Translations under genes and position numbers: made by a program | Source of the DNA: Clostridium algidicarnis DSM 15099 | GTDB lineage: Bacteria; Bacillota; Clostridia; Clostridiales; Clostridiaceae | Length of the DNA stretch: 64,000 nt | Reading direction: 5' to 3' | Assembly (NCBI RefSeq): GCF_002934235.1 | Contig: NZ_PTIS01000003.1 | Location: 124,001-188,000 of the forward strand | The notes under the pieces: model-generated | Told to the model about the DNA's origin: nothing | What the model saw: the letters and a program-made list of their open reading frames with translations, nothing else | Databases searched by the model: none | Shown here: positions 53,083 through 62,049 of the stretch, one piece after another | Layout: the number at the start of each line of letters is the position of its first letter | Numbering within the stretch: position 1 is the first letter of the stretch

Positions 53083-53790
53083 TTAAATACCCAAGATGCT
53101 TGTACAAATATTATATATTAATGGAGCAATGAATACTGTTATTATTCCTGCTACAGCTATACAAATACTACTTATAGCACCTTCGGTTTCACCAATTTCA
53201 AAGGCCTTAGCAGTGCCTAATGCATGAGAAGCAGTACCGAAAGCAATACCCTTTGATAAGCTATCTTCAATTTTAAATATTTTAAATAATAAAGGCCCAA
53301 TTATGGAACCTATTATTCCAGAAACAATTATTGCAAATACTGTAAGGGAAGGTATGCCACCTAAACCTTTAGATATTTCTATACCTATAGGAACTGTAGT
53401 GGATTTAGGTATTAAGGATTTTATTATGCTTAAATCTAAGTTTAAAACATAAGATAAAAATATTATTGATACTATTCCAGCAATGCTACCTACTAATATT
53501 CCTGATAAAAGTGGTATAAGATTTTTCTTTAATAGTTCTAGCTTATTATATAATGGTACTGCAAGAACAACGGTTGCAGGTCCTAGAAAAAATGAAATAA
53601 ATTTACATCCAGAATTGTATTGTTCAAAGCTTATGTTAAACATAAGTAATGTAGAAATTATTAAGATAGTACTTATGAGCAAAGGGTTTAATAAAGGAGC
53701 TTTAAATTTATTATATAAAGCAATACTTATTTCAAAACATACTAAAGATATCAGGACTCCAAATAAAGGAGAATTAATTATTTCAGCCAA
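53083..53790 (-). CDS. lrgB: LrgB/CidB family membrane protein
   Basis: The product has 235 residues with many membrane helices. Conserved family segments are F-L-G-P-A-T-V-V-L-A-V-P-L-Y, P-K-S-T-T-V-P-I-G-I-E and G-T-A-S-H-A-L-G-T-A-K-A. It lies one base after lrgA. The LrgAB/CidAB pair affects murein hydrolase activity and pyruvate uptake in other Firmicutes. No LytSR pair adjoins it here, although the membrane cyclase at 31048 shares the LytS-type sensor fold. Confidence 0.93.
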   Translation of the reverse strand: MAEIINSPLFGVLISLVCFEISIALYNKFKAPLLNPLLISTILIISTLLMFNISFEQYNSGCKFISFFLGPATVVLAVPLYNKLELLKKNLIPLLSGILVGSIAGIVSIIFLSYVLNLDLSIIKSLIPKSTTVPIGIEISKGLGGIPSLTVFAIIVSGIIGSIIGPLLFKIFKIEDSLSKGIAFGTASHALGTAKAFEIGETEGAISSICIAVAGIITVFIAPLIYNICTSILGI

Positions 53791-53791
53791 T

Positions 53792-54151
53792 TTAGATACC
53801 TCTCTTTCTTTTACGATTTATAAGAAAACTTGTGATCTTAGCCGAAACTAACATTACAATGATTGTACTTATAAAACATACAAATAATATTTTGTGGAAA
53901 TTATCTTTAAGTAAACTTATTGAAGTTATAAGACCTACGCCAGCTGGGATAAAGAAAAAGGCTAAATTATCTAAGAAAAACTTGCTTACATTATTTATTT
54001 GTTCTAATTTTATAATATTAAACATTAAAGAAAGCAATAATATAATCATAGCAATAATATTTCCTGGTACAGGTACCTTAAATATATTATGGATAAGTTC
54101 ACCTAAAAGATAAAAAGACAAAATAATCATAAGTTCTTTCAGAATTTTCAT
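53792..54151 (-). CDS. lrgA: LrgA/CidA holin-like membrane protein
   Basis: The product has 119 residues with four membrane helices. The segment G-E-L-I-H-N-I-F-K-V-P-V-P-G-N-I-I-A-M-I and the F-F-I-P-A-G-V-G-L segment are typical of LrgA/CidA. It is translated just before LrgB, with which it forms a complex. A reverse-strand GAGGTG SD precedes the ATG at 54151. Confidence 0.93.
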   Translation of the reverse strand: MKILKELMIILSFYLLGELIHNIFKVPVPGNIIAMIILLLSLMFNIIKLEQINNVSKFFLDNLAFFFIPAGVGLITSISLLKDNFHKILFVCFISTIIVMLVSAKITSFLINRKRKRGI

Positions 54152-54378
54152 TTATACACCTCACTTTTTGTTTCATATACACTTTATCATCTTTTTCAAA
54201 GAAATAAACCTTTGACTGAAAAGAAAAAATATATAAAACAATTAGATTATTGAAGCAAGTCAATAATTATGATAAAATTTGTTTTAAATACTAAGGCAAA
54301 TATCAGGTAATTCGTAGTATAATAAAGATATATCATATCCTATAATATTATTAGGATATTTAGGAAGGAGAGAAAACC

Positions 54379-56766
54379 TTGAGTAAGTATGGTTTAAGAG
54401 ACAAAAGATTTTCAGAAGATGAGGTAGAATTAAAAAAGGTAAGTATAAGCGGAAATATATGCGGAGAATTCGTTGAATTTTCTATGTCTCAGGTATATGA
54501 GAATAACACAGACAGTAATATAGATGCTGTATATATATTTCCACTACCAGATACTGCAGTACTAAGTGGCTTTGAGGCAATTTTAGGAGGAAAAACTTTA
54601 ACCGCTATAGTAGAAGACAAAGAAGACTCATATAAAATATATGAAAGTGCATTAGAAAGTGGAATAAATATCATAAGCATAGACCAAGATGAAGATAATG
54701 TATTTACTATATCCATAGGAAATATTTTACCTAATGAAACTGTTAAGATTAATATAACTTATATGGATCAGCTTTTATATGAAGATAATAGTTTTAAGTT
54801 AATGATTCCGAGTATAATAGCACCTCAACCTATGGAGGATGAAGAATTAAATAAAGAAAAGCCTCAATATAAGTTAAATATGAACTTATTAGTAGAATCC
54901 TTTAATAAGCTAGATATATATTCACCTACACATGGAATTCATATTCATAGAGAAGATGACACCCTATGCAAAGTAACATTTAAAGAGGGCCAAATGCTTC
55001 ATAAGGACTTTGTCTTAATGATGAAAGAAGTTGAAAATGAAGAGTATAGTGGTATGCTATACAATTATGATGGTATAGATGAAGAAGAGGGTATATTATA
55101 CCTTAGACTTTATCCAAAACTTGATTATGAAGAGTCTCATGAAGGACAAAATTATGATTTTTTAATGGATATCTCTGACTCTATGGAAGGGGAAAAACTT
55201 GAAGAAACAAAAAATGCACTTCATCTTTGTCTTAGAAATCTTGATGAAGGTGATGATTTTAATATAATAGCCTTTAGTAAAGATCTGAAGGTATTTTCTA
55301 AAAATGGTAAGGTACCTTATAATGATGAAAATTTACAAAAGGCTTCAGAATGGATAGATGAAATAAAGGTAGAACCAGGTGCAGATGTTTTTGAAAGCTT
55401 AAAATATGCTCTTCAAGAGAAAAATATAGATGGTAATAGTACAATATTATTATTTACAGATGATATGGTAGAAGACGAAGATGAAATAATTGATTATGTA
55501 AAAGAGAATATAGGCGATAATAGAATATTTACCTTTGGAGTAGATACTGTAGTCAATAGTTATTTTATAAACAAAATGGCTGAAATAGGTTATGGAAGAC
55601 CTGAGTTTATATATGCAGGAGAAAGAATTGATGATATGGTATTAAGGCAGTTTAATAGAATAACTAATCCACAGGTGGATGTGTTATCTATTGACTGGGG
55701 TGCAATGAAGGTTCAAAGAACATATCCTACAACTATAGATTACCTCTATGATAGAGAGCCTATTTCTATATTCGCAAAAGTTAGTGGCGAAATAGGAGGT
55801 AAGGTTACTATAAAAGGAAAAGTAGGAGAAGAAGAATATATAAAGACTATTGATCTAGATAAGTTAGATTTAGATGTAAATGCAGATCTCATAGAAAAAG
55901 TATGGAGTAGAAAAAGGATAGAATCTCTTACAGAAAAGATCCGTGGAGAAAGAGGCCCTCTGAAAGATTCTATGAGAGAAACTATAATAGAATTATCTAA
56001 AGAATACGGTATAATAAGTAAGGAAACCTCCTTTGTTATGCTAGAACAAATGGAAGATCCAGTTCTTGGTATGTCTATGAACAATATTATACCAATACAA
56101 ATATCAGAAGAAGCTATGGAAAATATAGCTGAAGGCTATTTCCTTGATTCACCAAGCTTTTTTTATAAGGTAGATATAAGAGAAAAAATGATAGAAGAAG
56201 GTTTGGATAAAGAAAAGGCTAAAAAAGCAATAGTTTACGATAGAGAAAATCTATTAAGAATAATTGCAAAAAACCAATTAGCAGATGGAGCTTTTTGCAA
56301 TAAAAAAGAAGGAAATCTTCAACAAAAAATTGAGAGTACAGCTGTAAGTGTATTGGCATTTACACTTGGAAAAGAAGATGTAAAGATTTATATGAATCAA
56401 ATAAATAAAGCATTAAGATATGTTATAAAGACTACAAAAGAAAATGAAAATTTATTAGATGAAAGGTTAATATATATTGTTGTATTAGCGCTTAAGTCAT
56501 CTATAGAAAAAAGATTAGTAAGGCAACCTAGTAGAACAATGATTGAAGATTATATAGAAATATTAAAAGATAAGATTAAAGAAAATAAATATATGCATAT
56601 AGAAGATATTCTAACAATGGGCAAAAATTCAGAACTTAAAAATGCTACATCATCTATGATATCTTTAAATAAAGAAGAAAAAATCAACGAAGAATCTTTA
56701 ATAACTTCTAAAGGTACACAAAAGATTTTAGATATTGCAAAACTTGCTATACAAAAGACTTTATAA
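54379..56766 (+). CDS. VIT and von Willebrand A domain protein
   Basis: The product has 795 residues from TTG 54379 after AGGAAGGAGAG. An N-terminal VIT domain (about 13-135, with F-P-L-P-D-T-A-V-L-S-G-F-E) is followed by a VWA domain with metal site D264-I-S-D-S268. A helical C-terminal region of about 300 residues includes R-G-E-R-G-P-L-K-D-S and a late motif like those of vault-type/inter-alpha-trypsin relatives. There is no signal peptide or membrane helix, so it is probably cytoplasmic. The bacterial family has no firm function; adhesion and assembly roles come from eukaryotic relatives. The gene stands alone. Confidence 0.9.
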   Translation: MSKYGLRDKRFSEDEVELKKVSISGNICGEFVEFSMSQVYENNTDSNIDAVYIFPLPDTAVLSGFEAILGGKTLTAIVEDKEDSYKIYESALESGINIISIDQDEDNVFTISIGNILPNETVKINITYMDQLLYEDNSFKLMIPSIIAPQPMEDEELNKEKPQYKLNMNLLVESFNKLDIYSPTHGIHIHREDDTLCKVTFKEGQMLHKDFVLMMKEVENEEYSGMLYNYDGIDEEEGILYLRLYPKLDYEESHEGQNYDFLMDISDSMEGEKLEETKNALHLCLRNLDEGDDFNIIAFSKDLKVFSKNGKVPYNDENLQKASEWIDEIKVEPGADVFESLKYALQEKNIDGNSTILLFTDDMVEDEDEIIDYVKENIGDNRIFTFGVDTVVNSYFINKMAEIGYGRPEFIYAGERIDDMVLRQFNRITNPQVDVLSIDWGAMKVQRTYPTTIDYLYDREPISIFAKVSGEIGGKVTIKGKVGEEEYIKTIDLDKLDLDVNADLIEKVWSRKRIESLTEKIRGERGPLKDSMRETIIELSKEYGIISKETSFVMLEQMEDPVLGMSMNNIIPIQISEEAMENIAEGYFLDSPSFFYKVDIREKMIEEGLDKEKAKKAIVYDRENLLRIIAKNQLADGAFCNKKEGNLQQKIESTAVSVLAFTLGKEDVKIYMNQINKALRYVIKTTKENENLLDERLIYIVVLALKSSIEKRLVRQPSRTMIEDYIEILKDKIKENKYMHIEDILTMGKNSELKNATSSMISLNKEEKINEESLITSKGTQKILDIAKLAIQKTL

Positions 56767-56792
56767 CACAGAGCATATAATTATATATAACT

Positions 56793-56830
56793 AAAAAATA
56801 GAGCTTTATTTTAAAAGCTCTATTTCTTTT
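56793..56830. terminator. Bidirectional terminator between the VIT/VWA and TPR genes
   Basis: AAATAGAGCTTT at 56796-56807 pairs with AAAGCTCTATTT at 56813-56824, with A- and T-runs outside. The stem covers the 3' end of the leftward gene. Confidence 0.8.
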
Positions 56831-57621
56831 TCTATAGATTCCTTTTTTAAATTACTTAAGAAAGATTCTTTTAAAGTTAATGATTTTTTAAACATTTCTA
56901 ATGCTTTTTTTGAATCTCCTGTATTTTTTAGTACTAGGCCGTAATAATAATAAGCTTCGGGGAATGTTACGGCTCTAGTACATAATCTTGTATATATATC
57001 TAAAGCCTTATCATATTCACCTAAGTAATAATAGGTTTCACCAAGATTGTCCATTATAATGTTATTATTTTCATCATATTTTGTAGCTTCTAGATTAAAG
57101 TTTAAAGCATCTTCATAATCACCACTTACAACAAGTAAGTAACCAAGGCTTTCATAAAGCGTAGTATTTTTATATTTTTCATAGGTGCTTTTTAAAATAT
57201 TAATACAATTATCTAAGTTGCCGTTTTTCCATTCTATTAGCGAAGTTACCATCTTATAATTCATTTCATCATTTAATTCTAGTGGAAGCTTTCTTTCATC
57301 TATAAGACTAATTACTTTATTTGCCTTATCAACATTACTATCGCGAAGAAGTATATAGGCATAATTAATTATAACTCTTGCTTTACAAGATTTTATTTTT
57401 ATAGCTTTGTCGTAATATGATATAGTCTTATTTAAATTGTCCTTTTTGAAATACTTATTTGCAATCATAGTATATATAAGATACCTTTTTACAAACAATT
57501 TAGAAGCAAAATATCCTATAATAAATATATTACCCATGACTTTACTGTAATTAAAAGCAACTGAAGAACCTATAAATATAAACAATAATTCTAGTACTAA
57601 CTTTAAAGTGATTTTACCCAT
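56806..57621 (-). CDS. Membrane-anchored TPR protein
   Basis: The product has 271 residues from ATG 57621 behind GGAGGAG; a longer frame from 57654 places codons over the SD. One or two hydrophobic segments at about 5-40 anchor it. At least five tetratricopeptide units follow (for example A-N-K-Y-F-K-K-D-N-L-N-K-T-I-S-Y-Y-D-K-A-I and L-G-E-T-Y-Y-Y-L-G-E-Y-D-K-A-L-D-I-Y). It probably serves as a protein-binding scaffold. The partner is unknown. Confidence 0.88.
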   Translation of the reverse strand: MGKITLKLVLELLFIFIGSSVAFNYSKVMGNIFIIGYFASKLFVKRYLIYTMIANKYFKKDNLNKTISYYDKAIKIKSCKARVIINYAYILLRDSNVDKANKVISLIDERKLPLELNDEMNYKMVTSLIEWKNGNLDNCINILKSTYEKYKNTTLYESLGYLLVVSGDYEDALNFNLEATKYDENNNIIMDNLGETYYYLGEYDKALDIYTRLCTRAVTFPEAYYYYGLVLKNTGDSKKALEMFKKSLTLKESFLSNLKKESIEKEIELLK

Positions 57622-57712
57622 CGAAACTCCTCCAAATAAAATAAATTTAGACAATATATCAATTATACTATGATTTCAGATATAGTGAAAGTTAATGTAG
57701 CGTTATTTTAAT

Positions 57713-57952
57713 TTAACTATTTATAAGCTTTAACTTTTCAGTTCTTGATAGTTGTTTTATTGCATATTCTCTTTTTTGAGCAGAAATCTTATCAGGGTGT
57801 TTTTCAAAGTATACAAGCGTTACAGGAAGTCTACATCGTGTATACTTGGCACCTTTACCACTAGAATGAGTAGCTAACCTTTTTTCAATGTCTACTGTCC
57901 AACCAGTATATAAGGTGTTGTCAGAACATTTAAGTATATATACATAACACAT
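57713..57952 (-). CDS. GIY-YIG domain protein (UPF0213/YhbQ-like)
   Basis: The product has 79 residues from ATG 57952 behind GGTGAT; a GTG four codons upstream overlaps the SD. It shows Y-V-Y-I-L-K-C near the start and the matching Y-T-G-W-T-V-D, then R-L-A-T-H and K-G-A-K-Y-T-R. These are the GIY-YIG nuclease core in its smallest stand-alone form. The E in the last helix (K-R-E-Y-A-I-K) fits the metal-binding Glu. The role in DNA metabolism is not established for this family. Confidence 0.92.
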   Translation of the reverse strand: MCYVYILKCSDNTLYTGWTVDIEKRLATHSSGKGAKYTRCRLPVTLVYFEKHPDKISAQKREYAIKQLSRTEKLKLINS

Positions 57953-58065
57953 ATTTATCACCACTAAATATTATAGTGTATAAAGTGTTTTTATGCACTA
58001 TAGATCATTAAAAAAGTCTTTATATTTAGATAATGAAATAAAATATGGTATTTTAGGAAATGGTA

Positions 58066-58094
58066 TTTACAAAACATTATAATGAATCTATAAT
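58066..58094 (+). promoter_or_regulatory. Sigma-A-type promoter of the 5'-nucleotidase gene
   Basis: TTTACA at 58066-58071 and TATAAT at 58089-58094 are separated by 17 bases. A near-repeat GAATCT-N2-AATG occurs at 58085 and 58104, about two helix turns apart, across the promoter and start site. Confidence 0.6.
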
Positions 58095-58120
58095 GTAATT
58101 ACGAATCTTTAATGAAAAAC

Positions 58121-58138
58121 ATGTAAACGGTTTTACAT
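58121..58138 (+). promoter_or_regulatory. Palindromic operator, possible CcpA cre variant
   Basis: ATGTAAA at 58121-58127 and TTTACAT at 58132-58138 are exact inverted repeats with a 4-base spacer. TGTAA/TTACA half-sites match the flexible cre variants known for clostridial CcpA. It sits just downstream of the expected start site, where binding would block elongation. Confidence 0.45.
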
Positions 58139-58174
58139 TGAGGAAAAATATAATATTATAAGGGGGAGAGGTCT

Positions 58175-61100
58175 TTGTTCAAAAAGTTAAGGTCGAAAAG
58201 GTACATAGCTTCTTTTGTATCTTTAATAATGATTTTAAGTTTTATTACGCCAATGGACTTAAAGGTTTTTGCAAGTGAAAAAGATGTGACAAATATCCAA
58301 ATTGTTGCTACCTCTGACATGCATGGTAGGTTTATGCCTTATGATTATGCCACAGGTTCAGAAGACTTAAATGGAAGCATGGCTCAAATATCAACAATGG
58401 TGAAAGAGTTAAGAAGTAAAAATGAAAATGTTCTGTTAGTTGATAACGGAGATACAATACAAGATAACTCATCATCATTATTTTTAAAAGATGAGATTCA
58501 TCCAATGGTTCTAGCTATGAATGAAATGGGTTATGATGTTTGGAATCTTGGAAATCATGAATTTAATTATGGTATGAACACACTAAAAACTGTAAGTTCT
58601 AAATTTAATGGAGAAGTTTTATGTGGTAACGTATTTGATTCCGCTAAAAAGCCAATAGAAAAGTCTTATACAATAGTAGAAAAAGGTGGAGTAAAGATAG
58701 GGATAATTGGAATGGTAACTCCACATATAATGAAATGGGATTCAGAAAATTTAAAAGGATACACTGCAACAAACCCTGCAGAAGAAGCAAAAAAGGTAGC
58801 AGATGAATTAAGAGGTCAAGTTGATATTATGATAGGATTAATTCATGCAGGAATTGATGAGGAATATGGAAATGGAGACTCTGCACGAGAGCTTGCTAAA
58901 GCAGTTCCAGATCTTGCAGCTATAGTAGCAGGACATGCTCATTCAACTATACAAGGGGAAAGAGAAGGGGACGTTATTATAACAGAACCATATAGACAAG
59001 CTAATGCACTTTCAGTTATAGATATTAAAGTTACTGAAAAAGATGGCAAAAAGGTTATAGAAAACAGAAAAGATGATGTAAAATCAAAGGTTGTCTCAGT
59101 TTCACCTAAAGGTGGTAAACCAGCCTTAGTAGATCAAGATTTAGCAGCTAAACTAAAACCTCAACATGATAGAGCTATAGCTGATGCAAAAACAGTTATA
59201 GGGGAATTAAAGGGTGGAGATTTAGCACCAAAATCAGAAATAAAAGATATACCACAAGCTCAACTTGAGCCTACAGCTATGATGGATCTTATAAATAAAG
59301 TTCAAATGTTTTATGGAAATGCTGATGTGTCATCTGCAGCTTTATTTAGAGATGATGCCAATATGAAAGAAGGACCAATAACAAAATCTGGTACTACTTC
59401 AATATATAAGTTTGATAATACTTTAAGAGTATTAAAGGTTAACGGAAAACAACTAAAAAAATATATGGAATGGTCTGCTAGCTACTATAATACATTTAAG
59501 CCAGGAGATTTAACCGTATCTTTTAATCAAAATGTAAGAAATTATAACTATGATATGTTCAGAGGAGTTAAGTATAATATAGACATATCAAAAGAAGCAG
59601 GAAGTAGAATAGTAGACTTAACTCATATGGATGGAACACCTATTAAAGATGATGAGATAATAAAGCTTGCAGTAAATGACTATAGAGCTAACACCACATT
59701 ACTAAATGACCAAACAGGGCTATTTAAAGGTGAAAATGTAGAAGTTATTTATGACTCTTTTAAATCTATGGGTGATGATGGAAGAATCAGAGACTTAATA
59801 AAGAAATATATAGTAGAGGAAAAGAAGGGCGTTATAACTCCAGAAAAAGATGAAAACTGGGCTTTAACAGGATATAAGTGGGATGCTTCTGATAGAGCTT
59901 CTGTAGTTAAATTAATTAATGAAGGCAAATTAAGCATACCAAGATCAGCAGATGGAAGAACTCCAAACGTAAGATCTATAACTACTAGAGATTTATTGAT
60001 GCTAGATAATGATATCGTAGATGTTTTATCCTTTAATGACTTTCATGGAGCATTAAAATCAGAAGGTAAAAATATAGGAGCTGCAAAGCTTGCAGGAGAA
60101 ATAAGTAGATTGAAAGCTGAAAATCCTAACACAATAGTGGTAGCAGCAGGTGACTTATTCCAAGGTAGTCCAATGTCTAATTTAAAGAAGGGTGAACCAG
60201 TAGCAGAATTCTTAAAATTAATAGGACTTGAAGTTTCAGCAGTAGGTAACCACGAATTTGATTGGGGACAAGATTTAATACCTGGATGGTCAAAAACAGG
60301 AGAATTTGATTTTCTAGCAACTAATATTTATGATAAGGCCACAGAAGAGCCAGTAGAATGGGCTAAGCCTTATAAAATCATTGAAAAGGATGGAAAGAAA
60401 ATAGCATTTATAGGAATTGCCACTCCAGAAACAGCTTACAAGACAAAACCTGAAAATGTTAAAAATCTTGAATTTAAAGACCCAGTAGAAAGTGTGAATA
60501 TTTGGGCTCAAAAAATAAGAGAAACTGAAAAGGTAGATGCGATTATAGCACTTACTCACTTAGGAGCTTCACAAGATTCTAAGACAAAAGAAGTTACAGG
60601 AGAAGCAGCAGACTTAGCTAAGAATGCTAAAGGCATTGATGCTGTTATTAGTGCTCACTCACACCAATATGTAAATGGTACAGTAAATGATATTCCAGTT
60701 GTACAAGCTAGAAATAATGGAAGATCTTTAGCTAGATTATCCCTAGCATTTAATAAGGATAGTGGAAAGCTACTTAAAATTATGAATAGTGTAGAAGACT
60801 TATATTTAAGAAAAGATTTGGTTGAAGATCCAGCAGTTAAAAATATGTATGATGAATATAACAAAGATTTAGAACCAATTTTAAATGAAGAAATAGCTAC
60901 TTTAGATACCGATTTAACTCATGATAGAGATGAAGGACTGTCAGTACTTGGCCAGTTTACAACAAAACTTATGGCTGAAGCTGCAGGAGTTCAAATAGGT
61001 ATAACTAATGGTGGAGGAATAAGAACACCTATAGAAAAGGGTAGTATAACTATGGGTAAGATGTATGAAGTATTCCCTTTTGATAATACACTTGTAACTA

Positions 61101-61708
61101 TGAAACTTAAAGGTTCCGACCTTAAAAGAGTAGTAGAACATGGCATAATGCCAGATGGATTTGGCTGGGGCCAATTTTATGGAATAAAAGTATATTATGA
61201 TAAGGATGCAAAGGCTGGAGAAAGAATTACATCTATGAGATTATTAGATGGAACTCCAATAGATATGGAGAAATATTACACTGTAGTTACTAATGACTTT
61301 ATGTATGACAAGGGAGATAATTATGATTTCTCAGGAGCTATGGATGTAGTAGATACTGGAGAGCCAATAAGAGATTCTATGGTTAAAATAATAAAATCTA
61401 TGGGACATATTTCTTTTAACTATGAAGATCACTTAATAGCTGGAGAGGATACTACTATAGATGAACCAGGAGAAAACCCAGGAGAGAATCCAGGAGAGAA
61501 TCCAGGAGATGGCTTAGATAAAGATGAAAATGGAACAATTATAGTAGACCAAAATTCAAAAACACAAATTAATAAAACAAATTTACCAAAGACTGGTTCA
61601 ATAGTAGGTGCATCACAACTAATAACGTTAGGATCACTTATTATATTAGTTGGAGTATATTTATTCTTAAATGATAAATATAAAAAGAAAAAGGAAAATG
61701 TAGCATAA
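58175..61708 (+). CDS. Sortase-anchored double 5'-nucleotidase/2',3'-cyclic phosphodiesterase (YfkN-like)
   Basis: The product has 1177 residues from TTG 58175 after AGGGGGAGAG. A signal peptide (1-34, ending V-F-A-S) is followed by two full nucleotidase modules. The first metallophosphoesterase has S-D-M-H-G-R, D-N-G-D, G-N-H-E-F-N and G-H-A-H; its 5'-nucleotidase C-terminal domain is at about 345-560. The second has N-D-F-H-G, A-A-G-D, G-N-H-E-F-D and A-H-S-H, with its C-terminal domain at about 910-1080. A P-G-E-N tandem repeat precedes L-P-K-T-G at 1137-1141, a membrane helix and a basic tail, so it is wall-anchored. It should release phosphate and nucleosides from extracellular nucleotides. 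Confidence 0.94.
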   Translation: MFKKLRSKRYIASFVSLIMILSFITPMDLKVFASEKDVTNIQIVATSDMHGRFMPYDYATGSEDLNGSMAQISTMVKELRSKNENVLLVDNGDTIQDNSSSLFLKDEIHPMVLAMNEMGYDVWNLGNHEFNYGMNTLKTVSSKFNGEVLCGNVFDSAKKPIEKSYTIVEKGGVKIGIIGMVTPHIMKWDSENLKGYTATNPAEEAKKVADELRGQVDIMIGLIHAGIDEEYGNGDSARELAKAVPDLAAIVAGHAHSTIQGEREGDVIITEPYRQANALSVIDIKVTEKDGKKVIENRKDDVKSKVVSVSPKGGKPALVDQDLAAKLKPQHDRAIADAKTVIGELKGGDLAPKSEIKDIPQAQLEPTAMMDLINKVQMFYGNADVSSAALFRDDANMKEGPITKSGTTSIYKFDNTLRVLKVNGKQLKKYMEWSASYYNTFKPGDLTVSFNQNVRNYNYDMFRGVKYNIDISKEAGSRIVDLTHMDGTPIKDDEIIKLAVNDYRANTTLLNDQTGLFKGENVEVIYDSFKSMGDDGRIRDLIKKYIVEEKKGVITPEKDENWALTGYKWDASDRASVVKLINEGKLSIPRSADGRTPNVRSITTRDLLMLDNDIVDVLSFNDFHGALKSEGKNIGAAKLAGEISRLKAENPNTIVVAAGDLFQGSPMSNLKKGEPVAEFLKLIGLEVSAVGNHEFDWGQDLIPGWSKTGEFDFLATNIYDKATEEPVEWAKPYKIIEKDGKKIAFIGIATPETAYKTKPENVKNLEFKDPVESVNIWAQKIRETEKVDAIIALTHLGASQDSKTKEVTGEAADLAKNAKGIDAVISAHSHQYVNGTVNDIPVVQARNNGRSLARLSLAFNKDSGKLLKIMNSVEDLYLRKDLVEDPAVKNMYDEYNKDLEPILNEEIATLDTDLTHDRDEGLSVLGQFTTKLMAEAAGVQIGITNGGGIRTPIEKGSITMGKMYEVFPFDNTLVTMKLKGSDLKRVVEHGIMPDGFGWGQFYGIKVYYDKDAKAGERITSMRLLDGTPIDMEKYYTVVTNDFMYDKGDNYDFSGAMDVVDTGEPIRDSMVKIIKSMGHISFNYEDHLIAGEDTTIDEPGENPGENPGENPGDGLDKDENGTIIVDQNSKTQINKTNLPKTGSIVGASQLITLGSLIILVGVYLFLNDKYKKKKENVA
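61466..61510 (+). repeat. 12-base tandem repeat coding P-G-E-N linker
   Basis: Three units of 12 bases encode Pro-Gly-Glu-Asn, and a fourth is partial (Pro-Gly-Asp). It lies in the wall-spanning linker before the sorting signal and may vary in copy number between strains. Confidence 0.85.
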
Positions 61709-61723
61709 TACTTTTAACTAGAG

Positions 61724-61762
61724 AAATAAGTATCTTGATTAATCAAGATACTTATTTTTTGT
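61724..61762 (+). terminator. Intrinsic terminator after the nucleotidase gene
   Basis: AAATAAGTATCTTGATT at 61724-61740 is directly followed by its exact reverse complement and a T-run. Confidence 0.9.
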
Positions 61763-61845
61763 TATAAATATAAATTAGCAACAACTTTTATTTATCAAAC
61801 ATAAAGTCACTGAAAGAAAAGTATAAATAGTATAGGGGTGATAAA

Positions 61846-62049
61846 ATGTTTATTGTTATAAAGAAAAAGCAAATAATTGTAGCACTAATAATTATTATAA
61901 TTTGTGTTATTTCTATTTTTGGAATAATTTATCTTAAGGGCAAAAATACTTTTAATGAAACATACACTCATTATGTTGCTACTATTTCAGATGATTTTGG
62001 AGGCAAAGGAAGGGACTTAAGCACCTTCCTTATCTATGTCTATTTATGA
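61846..62049 (+). CDS. Small single-pass membrane protein or truncated remnant
   Basis: The product has 67 residues with a good SD (AGGGGTGAT) before ATG 61846. A basic N-terminus and a strong membrane helix (about 11-29) are followed by only 38 residues. The frame ends at 62049 after running through the 3' end of the convergent aldolase gene. The N-terminus resembles those of clostridial exported enzymes, but no enzyme domain follows, so it may be the surviving start of a decayed gene. I cannot name a family. Confidence 0.45.
   Translation: MFIVIKKKQIIVALIIIIICVISIFGIIYLKGKNTFNETYTHYVATISDDFGGKGRDLSTFLIYVYL
62006..62031. terminator. Hairpin at the 3' end of the threonine aldolase gene
   Basis: AAGGAAGG at 62006-62013 pairs with CCTTCCTT at 62024-62031, overlapping the aldolase stop codon. 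No T-run follows, so its strength as a terminator is doubtful. Confidence 0.4.

Noticed and set aside
61466-61510. Short tandem repeats as a CRISPR-like array
   Set aside because: They are in-frame 12-base units inside a coding linker, with no spacers.
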